Shown here piece after piece: positions 18,073 to 27,536 of a stretch of 64,000 nt of DNA (position 1 is its first letter; every line of letters starts with the position of its first letter). The position numbers and the translations under genes are program-made. The DNA is from Paenibacillus sp. FSL H8-0537 (lineage in GTDB: Bacteria; Bacillota; Bacilli; Paenibacillales; Paenibacillaceae). Below the pieces are notes generated by a model, which had not been told where the DNA came from, ran no database searches, and saw nothing but the letters and a program-made list of their open reading frames with translations. The stretch lies in assembly GCF_038051995.1 (NCBI RefSeq), contig NZ_CP150290.1, positions 3,772,001 to 3,836,000 on the forward strand, written 5' to 3'.

Positions 18073-18181
18073 GGGCATGTATGCAAACGCTAGCAAGCTA
18101 GATCTCGAAAGAAGCCAGCGTTCAAACGTCTTCCCTCTACTGCTGAGAATGGCATAACTCATAAATGTGAGCCTACTCACC

Positions 18182-18208
18182 AAAAAGCAGCTTCATGCTG
18201 CTCTTTTT
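18182..18208. terminator. Bidirectional terminator-like hairpin
   Basis: AAAAAGCAGC-TTCAT-GCTGCTCTTTTT can terminate on either strand. It lies between the CRISPR array and the ABC operon. Confidence 0.45.
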
Positions 18209-18652
18209 GGAGCTTTGCTCCCTACACAAAGACACAAAGATAGACTTGGAGGACACAGCAGCCGCTATTTCAACCGAATCACTGGTTTTGGCACAGGCTG
18301 CGGACTCAGGAGACGCTAATGCGCTGTCCATCGTCATTTTGAGAGTATTATGAAGGGAATAGCGGATCTTCTGTCCGCTTAAGGCCCGAAATGGAAGTGA
18401 AATGCAGAATAACGGAAACTCAGTCCTTCAAAAAAGGAATAAGTTTCCAAAAATACATATTCTCAGCCACAGTGGTCTCTGTGACTGTGCTCTAAATAAC
18501 AATCGTAGGCTGTGCTTCCTTAAGCCTTGAATGGTCAGAGGGTATTGGCCTCGAATACGTACTTAGCAAGGTGCAGCAGGAAGAGCTTCCGTTTGCATAC
18601 ACATCATTTGAAAACAATAAAATAAATTTGCATTTTATAGAAGTTAATAAAC

Positions 18653-18817
18653 ATTTCAATCCACACTCCCGCACGGGGAGCGACACTAATTTAGATTAGT
18701 GGCCGTCATTCATTCTCAGTTTCAATCCACGCTCCCGCACGGGGAGCGACGTTGATTTCCTCGTCGGCACCTTTACCGGAGACTGGTTTCAATCCACGCT
18801 CCCGCACGGGGAGCGAC
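18653..18817 (-). CRISPR. Orphan three-repeat CRISPR array, type I-C-like repeat
   Basis: Three 32-bp repeats at 18653-18684, 18719-18750 and 18786-18817, with spacers of 34 bp (18685-18718) and 35 bp (18751-18785). The plus-strand repeat begins GTTTCAATCCACGCTCCC and ends CGGGGAGCGAC, with an internal dyad GCTCCCcg/cgGGGAGC. It closely resembles type I-C repeats of Bacillota, whose crRNA reads the minus strand here (GTCGCTCC... GGATTGAAAC). The leftmost repeat has two changes (first base A, and CACAC for CACGC), as expected for the leader-distal end when transcription is leftward. No cas gene lies in the window. Confidence 0.9.
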
Positions 18818-19091
18818 AGCACACCCAAACACTCCTTACCTAGCAAGGAAAAAAAGGCTCATTTTCGCGAACCTCATTTCCCTCTCTCTTATCCGTCCCA
18901 TTATTTAACCCAAAATCCGCATTTCCCCTTATTGGGCGCGGAGTGCGAACGTCCCGGGGGTTTCATGGCAGCTTGGGGTTCGCGTGGGGAGTCGGTTCCT
19001 GCCACTGTCGCAGCTCCCTTCCCCCACTAACCAAACCTTCCTTGCAAGCTTTCCTTACAATCTTTCCTTACAACTTACAACCATTTCCTTA

Positions 19092-20606
19092 TTACAGCTT
19101 ATAAATCTCGCTATATTTCTTCTCCAAATATTTCACCAAATATTGCGGGTCCAGCGGCTTTCCGGTTACATTTTGGATCAACTCAGAAGGTGTTCTGAGC
19201 TTGCCATATTTATAAATGCGTTCGCTGAGCCATTCTTTAATCGGCAGCAGATCCCCTGTACTTACAAGCTCCCAGAAGTTCGGCAGCTCCCGCTCCAGCG
19301 TATCGGCGAATTGCGCCGCATACATGTTGCCCAGAGAATACGACGGGAAATAGCCGAATGCGCCACCTGACCAGTGCACATCCTGCAGAACGCCTTCTGC
19401 ATTTGTCGGCGGCTCAATACCCAAATATTCCTTATATTTTTCATTCCAAATGGCTGGAAGATCTGCAGCCTTCGCACCTTCATTAAATATCATTTTCTCG
19501 ATTTCATAGCGGATAATAATATGAAGATTGTACGTCAGCTCATCGGCTTCAATGCGAATAAGAGACGGCTGAACGACATTATTGCCCCGATAAAATTGAT
19601 CCAGCGTCACATCCAGCTGACCCGGAAACTGCTGCTGCAAAGCGGCAAAATTATGCTGCCAGAACGGTTTGCTGCGGCCAATGACATTTTCCCAGAAACG
19701 CGATTGCGATTCATGAATGCCCATTGAAGTGCCCGTGCTCAGCGTCGTTCCATCCAGCTCAGCCATAATATTTTGCTCATACAGCGCATGTCCGCCCTCA
19801 TGAATGGTGCCGAACAAGGCGCTCGTCACATCGTCTTCCAAATAACGAGTCGTAATTCGCACATCGCCTGTGTTGAGTCCCGTTGCAAACGGATGCGCGC
19901 TTTCATCAAGCCTGCCCGCTTCAAAATCATAGCCCATCTGCTTTAAAATCCGCAGGCTGAATGCTTTTTGAGCTTGCTTATCATAGTTTTGGCGCAGGAA
20001 GGACGTATCCGGCTGATGCTTGGACGCAGCAATTGCTGCTGCGAGTGGAACCAACTGCTCGCGCAAGCCGCCAAACACTTTATCCAGCTCCTTCACGGTC
20101 ATGCCTGGCTCATATTGGTCAAGCAGCGTGTCATAACGGGTTTCTTTCGGTCCCCAGAGGTCGATAAACTGCTGCGTGTAGTCGATTACTTTTTCCAAAT
20201 ATGGCTGGAAGCCCTCGTAATCGTTCGCTGCCTTCGCTTCTTCCCACTTGGATTCAGCCTGAGAGCAAATAACGACATGCTCTTCATAAAGCTTTGGTGG
20301 AATTTTGACGCTGCGATCGTATTCTTCCCTTGTATCGGTTACAAGCTTGCGCTCTATTTCGCTTAGTCCACTGAATGTTTCTGGCTGTTCCAGCTCACTC
20401 AGCCATTCACCTAATTCAGGCGATGTGGAGAGCTTGAACATGTCGCCGGACAAAGATCCGATGACCTCTGAACGCATATCCATCCCTTTGCGCGGAGCGC
20501 CGGTGCGCAAATCCCAATAAAGTACGCCAAGTGCCTCGCCGTAAGCTTTCAATTTTTTCACCGTTTCTAGAAATGGAGCTAGCGCCTTCGAATTATGTAC
20601 GGTCAT
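19092..20606 (-). CDS. M32 family metallocarboxypeptidase (thermostable carboxypeptidase 1 type)
   Basis: A 504-residue cytoplasmic zinc carboxypeptidase that removes C-terminal residues from peptides. The HExxH zinc site is in GTIHEGGHALYEQ, followed by the family's MGIHESQSRFWEN segment with the third ligand, and RIEADELTYNLHIIIRYEIE. Length and motif order fit M32 peptidases such as Bacillus YpwA. A GGGTGATGAG sequence lies just upstream of the ATG. It stands alone on the minus strand, divergent from the HesB-like gene. Confidence 0.95.
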   Translation of the reverse strand: MTVHNSKALAPFLETVKKLKAYGEALGVLYWDLRTGAPRKGMDMRSEVIGSLSGDMFKLSTSPELGEWLSELEQPETFSGLSEIERKLVTDTREEYDRSVKIPPKLYEEHVVICSQAESKWEEAKAANDYEGFQPYLEKVIDYTQQFIDLWGPKETRYDTLLDQYEPGMTVKELDKVFGGLREQLVPLAAAIAASKHQPDTSFLRQNYDKQAQKAFSLRILKQMGYDFEAGRLDESAHPFATGLNTGDVRITTRYLEDDVTSALFGTIHEGGHALYEQNIMAELDGTTLSTGTSMGIHESQSRFWENVIGRSKPFWQHNFAALQQQFPGQLDVTLDQFYRGNNVVQPSLIRIEADELTYNLHIIIRYEIEKMIFNEGAKAADLPAIWNEKYKEYLGIEPPTNAEGVLQDVHWSGGAFGYFPSYSLGNMYAAQFADTLERELPNFWELVSTGDLLPIKEWLSERIYKYGKLRTPSELIQNVTGKPLDPQYLVKYLEKKYSEIYKL

Positions 20607-20704
20607 TTCTCATCACCCTTTCCAAATAAATAAAAGATCAGCCTATTTCAACATGAAATGTGCAATTGCTGCCAAAGAATAACACCATTCCTTCATCTTT
20701 CATC

Positions 20705-20727
20705 TGATCTTAACTTGATCTTAACGA
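20705..20727 (+). promoter_or_regulatory. Direct repeat resembling a PhoP box
   Basis: TGATCTTAAC occurs twice, 11 bp apart (20705-20714 and 20716-20725), giving two TTAAC half-sites at the helical spacing used by Bacillus PhoP. It lies between the divergent M32 peptidase and HesB-like genes. A related TTAAC-5-TTAAC pair at about 21150-21165 precedes the carbonic anhydrase gene with 10-bp spacing. The regulator is a guess. Confidence 0.3.
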
Positions 20728-20800
20728 TTACTGTACGTATAATCAACTTTAATCTAAACATCATTAAAGTGCGAATTGATATGGAAGAGAGGCATCACCT

Positions 20801-21127
20801 ATGTTTATAACTTTTTCACCATCCGCAGTTGAGCAGCTTTCTCCCTATTTAGAAGACGGCGTTCACCAGCTTAAGCTGCTGCATGATACCGAAGGCTGCG
20901 GCTGCGTCGTCAGCGGTGTCCCCGCCCTACAGCTTGTAAAGGAATCTAGTGCAGACGACCGATTAACACAAGGACAACCCTTCGCCTTTTTGTATGAACC
21001 CCGCCATGAAGTTTTTTTTGAACCTCAACTGCGCATCGGTTACGATACGGATCGTGGAACATTCAGTTTGAAAAGCGACGGACAAATTTATTCCCTTAAT
21101 TTGCGATTTCTGACGGCTCCAGCCTAG
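20801..21127 (+). CDS. HesB/YqkB-like iron-sulfur biosynthesis family protein
   Basis: A 108-residue protein starting MFITFSPSAVEQLSPYLEDG. It fits the HesB-like fold, with a central GCGCVVSG turn and a DTDRGTFSLKSDGQIYSLNLRF C-terminal half, and resembles the YqkB group. It lacks the three-cysteine pattern of true A-type Fe-S carriers (C-x60-CGC at the C-terminus), so an Fe-S role is uncertain. The start has a GAGAGG site 10 bases upstream. The carbonic anhydrase gene follows 64 bp downstream. Confidence 0.75.
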   Translation: MFITFSPSAVEQLSPYLEDGVHQLKLLHDTEGCGCVVSGVPALQLVKESSADDRLTQGQPFAFLYEPRHEVFFEPQLRIGYDTDRGTFSLKSDGQIYSLNLRFLTAPA

Positions 21128-21191
21128 CTACACTGTATTTTATGAACTTTTAACTAAGATTAACCTGCAACACCAGATATAGGAGGAGCCT

Positions 21192-21767
21192 ATGAACAAC
21201 GTTAACCAAATCATGAACGACAATAAAGCTTTTGTCGAGCGCAAAGATTATGTGCAGTACATAACGAGCCGTTTCCCCGACCGTAAAATGGTCATCGTCA
21301 CCTGCATGGATACGCGGCTGACCGAAATGCTGCCGAAAGCGATGAACCTGCGCAATGGAGACGCCAAAATTATCAAAAATGCTGGCGGCATCGTCACCCA
21401 GCCGTTCGGCAATATTATGAGGAGTGTTTTAATCGCCATCTATGAGCTGCAAGCCGATGAAGTATTTGTCGTCGGGCATCATGGCTGCGGCATGACCGGT
21501 CTTAATCCCGAGGTCATCGTTCAGCATATGACGGAACGCGGCGTACCCGAGCAGACGGTTGAAACGCTAAGGCACTCTGGGCTTAATTTCATGCGCTGGC
21601 TGACCGGATTCGACAATGTGAAAGAAAGCGTGGAGAAAAGCGTAGGCATTATCCGCAATCACCCCTTGCTTCCGCCTAATGTTCCTGTGCATGGCATGAC
21701 GATTGAGCCGGAAACAGGACAACTCGATCTGATTGTCAACGGCTATGACAGACTGAAACAAGAATAG
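21192..21767 (+). CDS. Beta-class carbonic anhydrase
   Basis: A 191-residue zinc enzyme interconverting CO2 and bicarbonate. The zinc ligands are Cys38, His96 and Cys99 with the Asp40-Arg42 dyad (CMDTR ... GHHGCGM). GDAKIIKNAGG and the short length match the small YvdA/YtiB-like bacterial beta-CA group. An AGGAGG site lies seven bases upstream of the ATG. The gene ends at a long hairpin terminator shared with the convergent DUF309 gene. Confidence 0.94.
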   Translation: MNNVNQIMNDNKAFVERKDYVQYITSRFPDRKMVIVTCMDTRLTEMLPKAMNLRNGDAKIIKNAGGIVTQPFGNIMRSVLIAIYELQADEVFVVGHHGCGMTGLNPEVIVQHMTERGVPEQTVETLRHSGLNFMRWLTGFDNVKESVEKSVGIIRNHPLLPPNVPVHGMTIEPETGQLDLIVNGYDRLKQE

Positions 21768-21804
21768 CCGCAAGCCTTTCCTACATAATATCTATTGATT
21801 TGAT

Positions 21805-21894
21805 AAAGAAGCCATTCCCGCACAAAAGGGAAGCTGAACCGTTCACTGCTTTCGCAGAGCCGTTCAACGATTGTGCGTCGATGGCTTCTTTTTT
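21805..21894 (+). terminator. Long composite hairpin terminator of the carbonic anhydrase gene
   Basis: An 11-bp outer stem (AAAGAAGCCAT with ATGGCTTCTTT), an inner stem GCACAA/TTGTGC and small apical stems (CTGC-TTTC-GCAG) end in T6 on the plus strand. It overlaps the last codons of the convergent DUF309 gene. Its inner stem is the same as in the hairpin at 32112-32204. Confidence 0.65.
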
Positions 21895-22421
21895 CTCGCG
21901 GCAATCGCTTCTTCTCTCGCGGCAATGACATCGCTGCGATCCCGCAACATATGACGATGGATAAGCGCTTCGTCTGTCTTATCACTCGGCAATCCCCACT
22001 GCGACAGAGCCATTCCTCTCTCGGCGCATTGCTGCTCGCATAACAATTGAAGCTGGGCATCGACAATAACGAGATTCATATCCTTATAAGCAGGCGAAGT
22101 AGCATCTTCTAGCTGCTTTGACCTTGAAAGTGCAGCTTCCAGTTCTATTACAGCTACAGCGCCATCTAGCCCGAGGCTGTCCAGTGATTCGACAGTCAGC
22201 TTGCCAAGCGCTTGCTCATACATTTTTGCTGCACCTGCAAGATTGCCCCGCCGCTCATGATATTGGCCAACAGCCAGCTGGATCAGCCCTACCCATATAA
22301 GCGCCCGTTCATCTTCGGGATGCTCCTTCCAATACTCTTCCAGCTGCTCATGGCATTCGAAAAAGTCTCTCGTTACATGAAACTCAACTAAATACGATAC
22401 ATAATGACCTGGATATCTCAT
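21864..22421 (-). CDS. DUF309 domain protein
   Basis: A 185-residue, probably all-helical cytoplasmic protein. The N-terminal half has the DUF309 signature: FFECHEQLEEYWK followed by LIWVGLIQLAVGQYHERRGNLAGAAKMYEQAL, which folds as a helical repeat in structures of the family. The C-terminal third (after about 110) is variable and ends in a Lys-rich tail. No enzyme function is established. The 3' end is convergent with the carbonic anhydrase gene and lies inside its terminator. Confidence 0.85.
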   Translation of the reverse strand: MRYPGHYVSYLVEFHVTRDFFECHEQLEEYWKEHPEDERALIWVGLIQLAVGQYHERRGNLAGAAKMYEQALGKLTVESLDSLGLDGAVAVIELEAALSRSKQLEDATSPAYKDMNLVIVDAQLQLLCEQQCAERGMALSQWGLPSDKTDEALIHRHMLRDRSDVIAAREEAIAARKKKPSTHNR

Positions 22422-22701
22422 ACCAATCTACCCCTTCTGCCTTTCTAATCATTGTAGCGTTTTGCGCTGCAGCGGTGCAACTTACTCGCAGCAACAGCTT
22501 GTTTATATTACATCCACGCTGACCGCTTTATTGACGTTATCGACCATTTTATGGCGAACCTCTTGGTTTGATTTTTCAATCTCCCCTCAACAATACCTAT
22601 ACTTAATTTCAATTAATATTTGAAAATCAGGCATATGTCCAAGCGAGCAAGCTTCTGCCTGCATTAAATAGTTAGAAATTATCATTAGGAGGTATTACGC
22701 T

Positions 22702-23073
22702 ATGGCTTGTAGTAACAGTGCATCTGCTCTTACATGCTGTTCAGATAAAAATTTCGTTCAAGATAAAGTATGTACGCCTTGGAGTGGCACAGTTGTAGCG
22801 GCTGATGTCCTTGTTGTTACTTTTACGAATAATATTAACCAAAATATTGTAGGAACTGGTTATTTGCAATATGACGTCGGTCCTGCTGATATCACCTTTG
22901 ATTTCCTTGACAGTACCGGAACCCCTATTAACCCTACTCCTTTTACACTTGCTCCTGGAACAAGCATGGCATTTACCTATCGTCGTTTCAGCGCTATCCA
23001 AATTACACTGCCGGCAGCATCTCCAGGCACTTATCAAGGAGAGTTTTGTATTACTACCCGGTACCCTATTTAA
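22702..23073 (+). CDS. S-Ena type endospore appendage subunit (DUF3992), first copy
   Basis: A 123-residue self-assembling fibre subunit. It has the Ena N-terminal connector with a Cys pair (Cys12-Cys13, TCCSDKNFVQDKVC), then Cys24, a beta-sandwich and a C-terminal GEFCITTRY strand with Cys116. In Bacillus cereus Ena1A/Ena1B the connector cysteines form disulfides with cysteines of neighbouring subunits and make extremely stable spore pili; the matching cysteines here predict the same (inference). No signal peptide, as expected for a protein made in the mother cell. AGGAGG lies 9 bases upstream. The next gene is a paralogue, 29 bp downstream. Confidence 0.9.
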   Translation: MACSNSASALTCCSDKNFVQDKVCTPWSGTVVAADVLVVTFTNNINQNIVGTGYLQYDVGPADITFDFLDSTGTPINPTPFTLAPGTSMAFTYRRFSAIQITLPAASPGTYQGEFCITTRYPI

Positions 23074-23102
23074 TAAAAAGGACGCAGGAGGTATAAACGC
23101 AT

Positions 23103-23444
23103 ATGTGTGATACTGCACCTTCACTTAGTTGTTGTACGGACAAAATTATTGTACAAGATAAAGTATGTATCAACTGGCAGTTAGCTGCTGCAGGTACTCA
23201 AGTTATTTTTTCAGATAACATACCTCAAATTATTAGCGGTACAGGTTTTGTGAAATATGAAACAGGCACGGGTGCTCTAACCGTAAATTTTTTCGCTGCA
23301 GGAATTGTTGCCCCCATTGAAACGATCGTTATTCCTGTCGGAGGAAGCGCATCGTTCACTGTAGCGCGATTTCAATCCATTTCCTTAACTTCAACCGCAG
23401 CTGTACAAGGCGAATTCTGTATTACTGTACGTTACAACCTATAA
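23103..23444 (+). CDS. S-Ena type endospore appendage subunit (DUF3992), second copy
   Basis: A 113-residue paralogue of the preceding gene. The connector reads LSCCTDKIIVQDKVCINW with Cys10, Cys11 and Cys22, and the last strand GEFCITVRY supplies Cys106. These positions match those of the first copy, so both could enter the same disulfide-linked fibre or build two fibre types. The start has GGAGG nine bases upstream. It ends at a strong bidirectional terminator facing the convergent third Ena-like gene. The pair corresponds in arrangement to ena1A-ena1B. Confidence 0.9.
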   Translation: MCDTAPSLSCCTDKIIVQDKVCINWQLAAAGTQVIFSDNIPQIISGTGFVKYETGTGALTVNFFAAGIVAPIETIVIPVGGSASFTVARFQSISLTSTAAVQGEFCITVRYNL

Positions 23445-23458
23445 AATAAAAAGGTTTT

Positions 23459-23502
23459 AATAAGGTGGTTCTTCCATTTCGATGGAGAACCACCTTATTT
23501 AT
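23459..23502. terminator. Bidirectional terminator between convergent Ena genes
   Basis: A stem of about 15 bp (AAGGTGGTTCTTCCAT with ATGGAGAACCACCTT, one bulged base, loop TTCG) is flanked by A/T-rich runs on both sides. It serves the Ena pair on the plus strand and the Ena-like gene on the minus strand. Confidence 0.85.
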
Positions 23503-24182
23503 TGCCCGTTCAGCGAGGAGGAGCCAGCAGATAATTGCAAGGTGGTTGAAATAACATATTTCCCTTCCACATAGGTGAAATCATTGCCTTGTACTGATAA
23601 TCTAACTGATTTCACACCTTGCCCAATAAAATTAGATGTATTTCCGGGCAATACAATGATCCGCTTTAGCTCATCGCCGTTTATGTCTACGTTCAAAGCA
23701 TCCGTGCTCGCAGCATCAGAAAAAATGCTAATTTGTGCAATCGTTGTTTGGGAGTCGACATCGGCCTCCCATATTAAAAATTCAGGCTGCTTACCTTGAA
23801 TGAGCACATTACCACAGCACTCTTTTTCAATGACAATATCGTTAGCATTTTTACAAGGCTTTACCGGGTTGATTGGGTTGATTGGGTTCACGGGATTCAC
23901 TGGAATTACTGGATTCACAGGGTACACGGGATCTAAACAAGGTGCAGTGGGGAATGTAATTGGGAAGGATAGTATTTTACGGAAGCGTTTGGGACGGTTT
24001 AAAAAAACCGGACGCACTCTCCGTTTTCGCCTGCGATTTCGACAGCGTCTTTTCTTTACCTTGCAGTTAAATTTGCGTTTGTGCTTGCGTTTGATTTTCT
24101 GAATACAGGAGGAATTCATTTTGAGAACGATCATAAACGTTGGCAAGACTTCTCTTCTTGAACGACGTCCCTTTTTCAGCAT
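23499..24182 (-). CDS. Ena-like (DUF3992-type) protein with basic N-terminus and Pro-rich stalk
   Basis: A 227-residue protein starting at ATG 24182 with AGGGAG five bases upstream. Residues 1-70 are extremely rich in Lys/Arg with scattered Cys (KIKRKHKRKFNCKVKKRRC). Residues 85-109 form a PVNP/PINP repeat stalk. From Asn114 a DUF3992-like sandwich follows: a Cys pair at 122-123 (ECCGNVLIQGK, compare CCxxxxVQDK of the Ena subunits) and a last strand EGKYVIST that aligns with GEFCIT but lacks the cysteine. It could be an anchor or cap (compare Ena1C) rather than a chain-forming subunit. It lies 103 bp downstream of the collagen-like gene on the same strand. Domain call is by eye. Confidence 0.7.
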   Translation of the reverse strand: MLKKGRRSRREVLPTFMIVLKMNSSCIQKIKRKHKRKFNCKVKKRRCRNRRRKRRVRPVFLNRPKRFRKILSFPITFPTAPCLDPVYPVNPVIPVNPVNPINPINPVKPCKNANDIVIEKECCGNVLIQGKQPEFLIWEADVDSQTTIAQISIFSDAASTDALNVDINGDELKRIIVLPGNTSNFIGQGVKSVRLSVQGNDFTYVEGKYVISTTLQLSAGSSSLNGQ

Positions 24183-24284
24183 ATTCTCCCTCTTTCAACA
24201 ACGACAATTCAGTCACTCACTTATATTAAATGTTCCTCCTCCGCATATGGTTATACATGATGAGAATTTATTTCAAAAAACGAT

Positions 24285-25638
<1,354 letters not shown>

Positions 25639-26439
25639 CTAATTATTTGCACCATAGCCCAATAGATCGAGCCTTTCCTCATCACTGATTTTTGGGCAAG
25701 TGCTGCAATACCCATGCACCTGTTGTCCCTCCCGCCTCAGCCGGTAAGCCAAGCAGCAATAACGGCGTAAAACAATTGGAGCCCCTTCAAATTGAGGATG
25801 ATGAAATTCGCGAAATGAAACAGCCAGCGGATTACCCTTCCTTTGTTCTAACAAAATACTCCGATCGGCCAAAATAAGCTGCCATCGCTGTTCCGTTCGC
25901 CAAACATCCACATTCTGCTCCAGACGGACATAGCTATTCTGAACATAATTCGAAATGAGCGACCACATCATGTTCACCTTTGCACCTGTATGCGAGGATA
26001 CCGCCGCCAAAATCATTTCTGTATGCTGCAGCAAACGATCTGTCCAATTTTCAACCTCAACTTTGCGCTGTTCCAGCTCAAAAATGGTCAGTGATGGATG
26101 CGCCGCTGTCCTTACCTGATATTCCATTGCGGCAAGACTCGTTATTCGAAATCGCACACTTTCAGGCGCTATTGCAAGTCTACAATCAAATAAACTAACA
26201 GCAGACACCAGCCCCATAAAAAATACGGCGTAACGTTTTGCAAACAAGGTTCCCACTACGATATCGCCGGGATCTTCCAGTTGTCTGGACTGGAGCCTCA
26301 TAATGTGAGAACATCTGGTAGGATCTAGAAGCTCTACGGCAGAAAATGGATAGGCCTCCTTCTCCAATTCCCCTATGGAAATACGAAAATTCTGTTGTAA
26401 AAAGCAAGCGGCCTGTTCCTGCTGGGCATACTCCTCCAT
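25639..26439 (-). CDS. FhuF-like ferric-siderophore reductase ([2Fe-2S] protein)
   Basis: A 266-residue cytoplasmic protein. The C-terminal motif RRYCCLAYRL ... GYCSTCPK supplies the CC-x-CxxC cysteines that bind the [2Fe-2S] cluster of FhuF-type reductases, which release iron from imported siderophores by reduction. The N-terminal 220 residues match the family only loosely. It starts 4 bp after the stop of the binding-protein gene and so shares its transcript, which begins at a Fur box. The assignment rests mainly on the cysteine motif and context. Confidence 0.8.
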   Translation of the reverse strand: MEEYAQQEQAACFLQQNFRISIGELEKEAYPFSAVELLDPTRCSHIMRLQSRQLEDPGDIVVGTLFAKRYAVFFMGLVSAVSLFDCRLAIAPESVRFRITSLAAMEYQVRTAAHPSLTIFELEQRKVEVENWTDRLLQHTEMILAAVSSHTGAKVNMMWSLISNYVQNSYVRLEQNVDVWRTEQRWQLILADRSILLEQRKGNPLAVSFREFHHPQFEGAPIVLRRYCCLAYRLRREGQQVHGYCSTCPKISDEERLDLLGYGANN

Positions 26440-26443
26440 CTGC

Positions 26444-27430
26444 TTACTCCATCATTTTCAATACTTCATCTATAATTTGTCCACGGCCAATGACGCCCCA
26501 GCCTTTAAACAGCCAAAACGAGTCTGTTTCATACACCTCATTATTTTGCACCGCAGAAACCTTATTCCAGAAGGGGCTGTCCTTCATGCTATTTAAATTT
26601 TTCTGTCCATTAGGATCAACTTCAAGCACGATGTAATCAGCGTCGAGGTCAGAAATCACTTCTAAAGACAGCTCGCCGCGCTGCTCCTCTGGCGTCAACG
26701 ATGTTTTTGAAAAGCCGAGATCATGGTACAACAGCGTAGTGGTAGGATGACCTTTTTCCGCGTAGATTTGCAAATTCTTCTCTCTGACCCTTAAGTAGGC
26801 AAGATTAAGATTTTCGATAGACTGTATCTTCTCGCTGGCTTGCCTGGTCTTTTCATCAAGCTCGGCTATTTTCTCCTTAGCCAAATCCACTTTGTCGTAC
26901 AGCTCGGCCACTTTCAATAAATCTGCAGTCCAGTAGGTCGTATCATCGTCATACTCCAGCCACTCCGTTCCAAGCACAATCGTCGGTGCGATCTTTGCCA
27001 GCTGATCATACGTATTTTCCGCAGTCCGGCTCTCTATGAGAATGACATCCGGCTCCAGCTGAACAATCGCTTCCAAATTGGGACTATCCGCAGAGCCTAC
27101 CAGCTGTACACCTGCAAGCTCGCTTGCCAAATAAGGAAGATAGTCTCCACCATAACGGGTCTCCACATTGACACCAACTGGTTTTTCACCGATAGTCAGC
27201 AGATGATCAATATACGCAGCGGAAAGCACGACTATTTTGTCGATTTTAGCAGGAACGATCGCCTCCCCTTTCAGATGGGTAACGGTACGAGTCGCGTTTT
27301 CCACTGGTTGATTCACAGGCTGATTCGTTTGCTCGGGTGCGCTCGCTTGACCTTCTCCTTTACCACAAGCCGTAACCGCAAGCAGCAGCATAGAAAGTAA
27401 TACAAGGTACATCATTCGATACTTATTCAT
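26444..27430 (-). CDS. Iron-siderophore ABC transporter substrate-binding lipoprotein
   Basis: A 328-residue lipoprotein with signal peptide and lipobox VTACG. It has the FecB/FhuD clamshell pattern: KIVVLSAAYIDHLLTIGEKPVGV, EAIVQLEPDVILI, a central helix and LDADYIVLEVDPNGQ. It should capture a ferric siderophore (the type is unknown) and hand it to a permease that is not encoded nearby. A Fur box match lies just upstream, so iron repression is expected. FhuF-like reductase follows in the same transcript; the AraC regulator with a related binding domain lies upstream. Confidence 0.9.
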   Translation of the reverse strand: MNKYRMMYLVLLSMLLLAVTACGKGEGQASAPEQTNQPVNQPVENATRTVTHLKGEAIVPAKIDKIVVLSAAYIDHLLTIGEKPVGVNVETRYGGDYLPYLASELAGVQLVGSADSPNLEAIVQLEPDVILIESRTAENTYDQLAKIAPTIVLGTEWLEYDDDTTYWTADLLKVAELYDKVDLAKEKIAELDEKTRQASEKIQSIENLNLAYLRVREKNLQIYAEKGHPTTTLLYHDLGFSKTSLTPEEQRGELSLEVISDLDADYIVLEVDPNGQKNLNSMKDSPFWNKVSAVQNNEVYETDSFWLFKGWGVIGRGQIIDEVLKMME

Positions 27431-27452
27431 TTGTTTTTAACCCTCTCTTTAT

Positions 27453-27471
27453 AGTAATAATAATCATTATC
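27453..27471 (-). promoter_or_regulatory. Fur box upstream of the siderophore-binding protein gene
   Basis: On the minus strand GATAATGATTATTATTACT matches 16 of 19 positions of the classical Fur box GATAATGATTATCATTATC. It lies 23 bp upstream of the binding-protein start, in the gap after the AraC-type regulator. Confidence 0.8.
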
Positions 27472-27536
27472 ACTAATCATAAAGAAAGGCCCTTTCAATA
27501 ACCATGGATAAATCCATGCGATTAAGGTGGATCTTT

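Larger units (their letters stand above)
17932..19091. other. 1.16-kb gene-free region with hairpins and a CRISPR mini-array
   Basis: No convincing gene on either strand. It holds the terminator at 18028-18072, a hairpin flanked by A and T runs at 18182-18208, a short dyad (AGCGGA-TCTTCTG-TCCGCT) near 18361-18379 and the CRISPR array at 18653-18817. The rest shows nothing recognisable. The size and the lack of genes suggest a decayed locus. Confidence 0.5.

Noticed and set aside
17932..18130. TPP riboswitch before the ThiXYZ-like importer
   Set aside because: The conserved CUGAGA and the GAU...AAUGCCAGC pattern are not present.
17932..19091. cas genes next to the CRISPR array
   Set aside because: No frame in the region encodes a Cas-like protein; neighbours are an ABC operon and an M32 peptidase.
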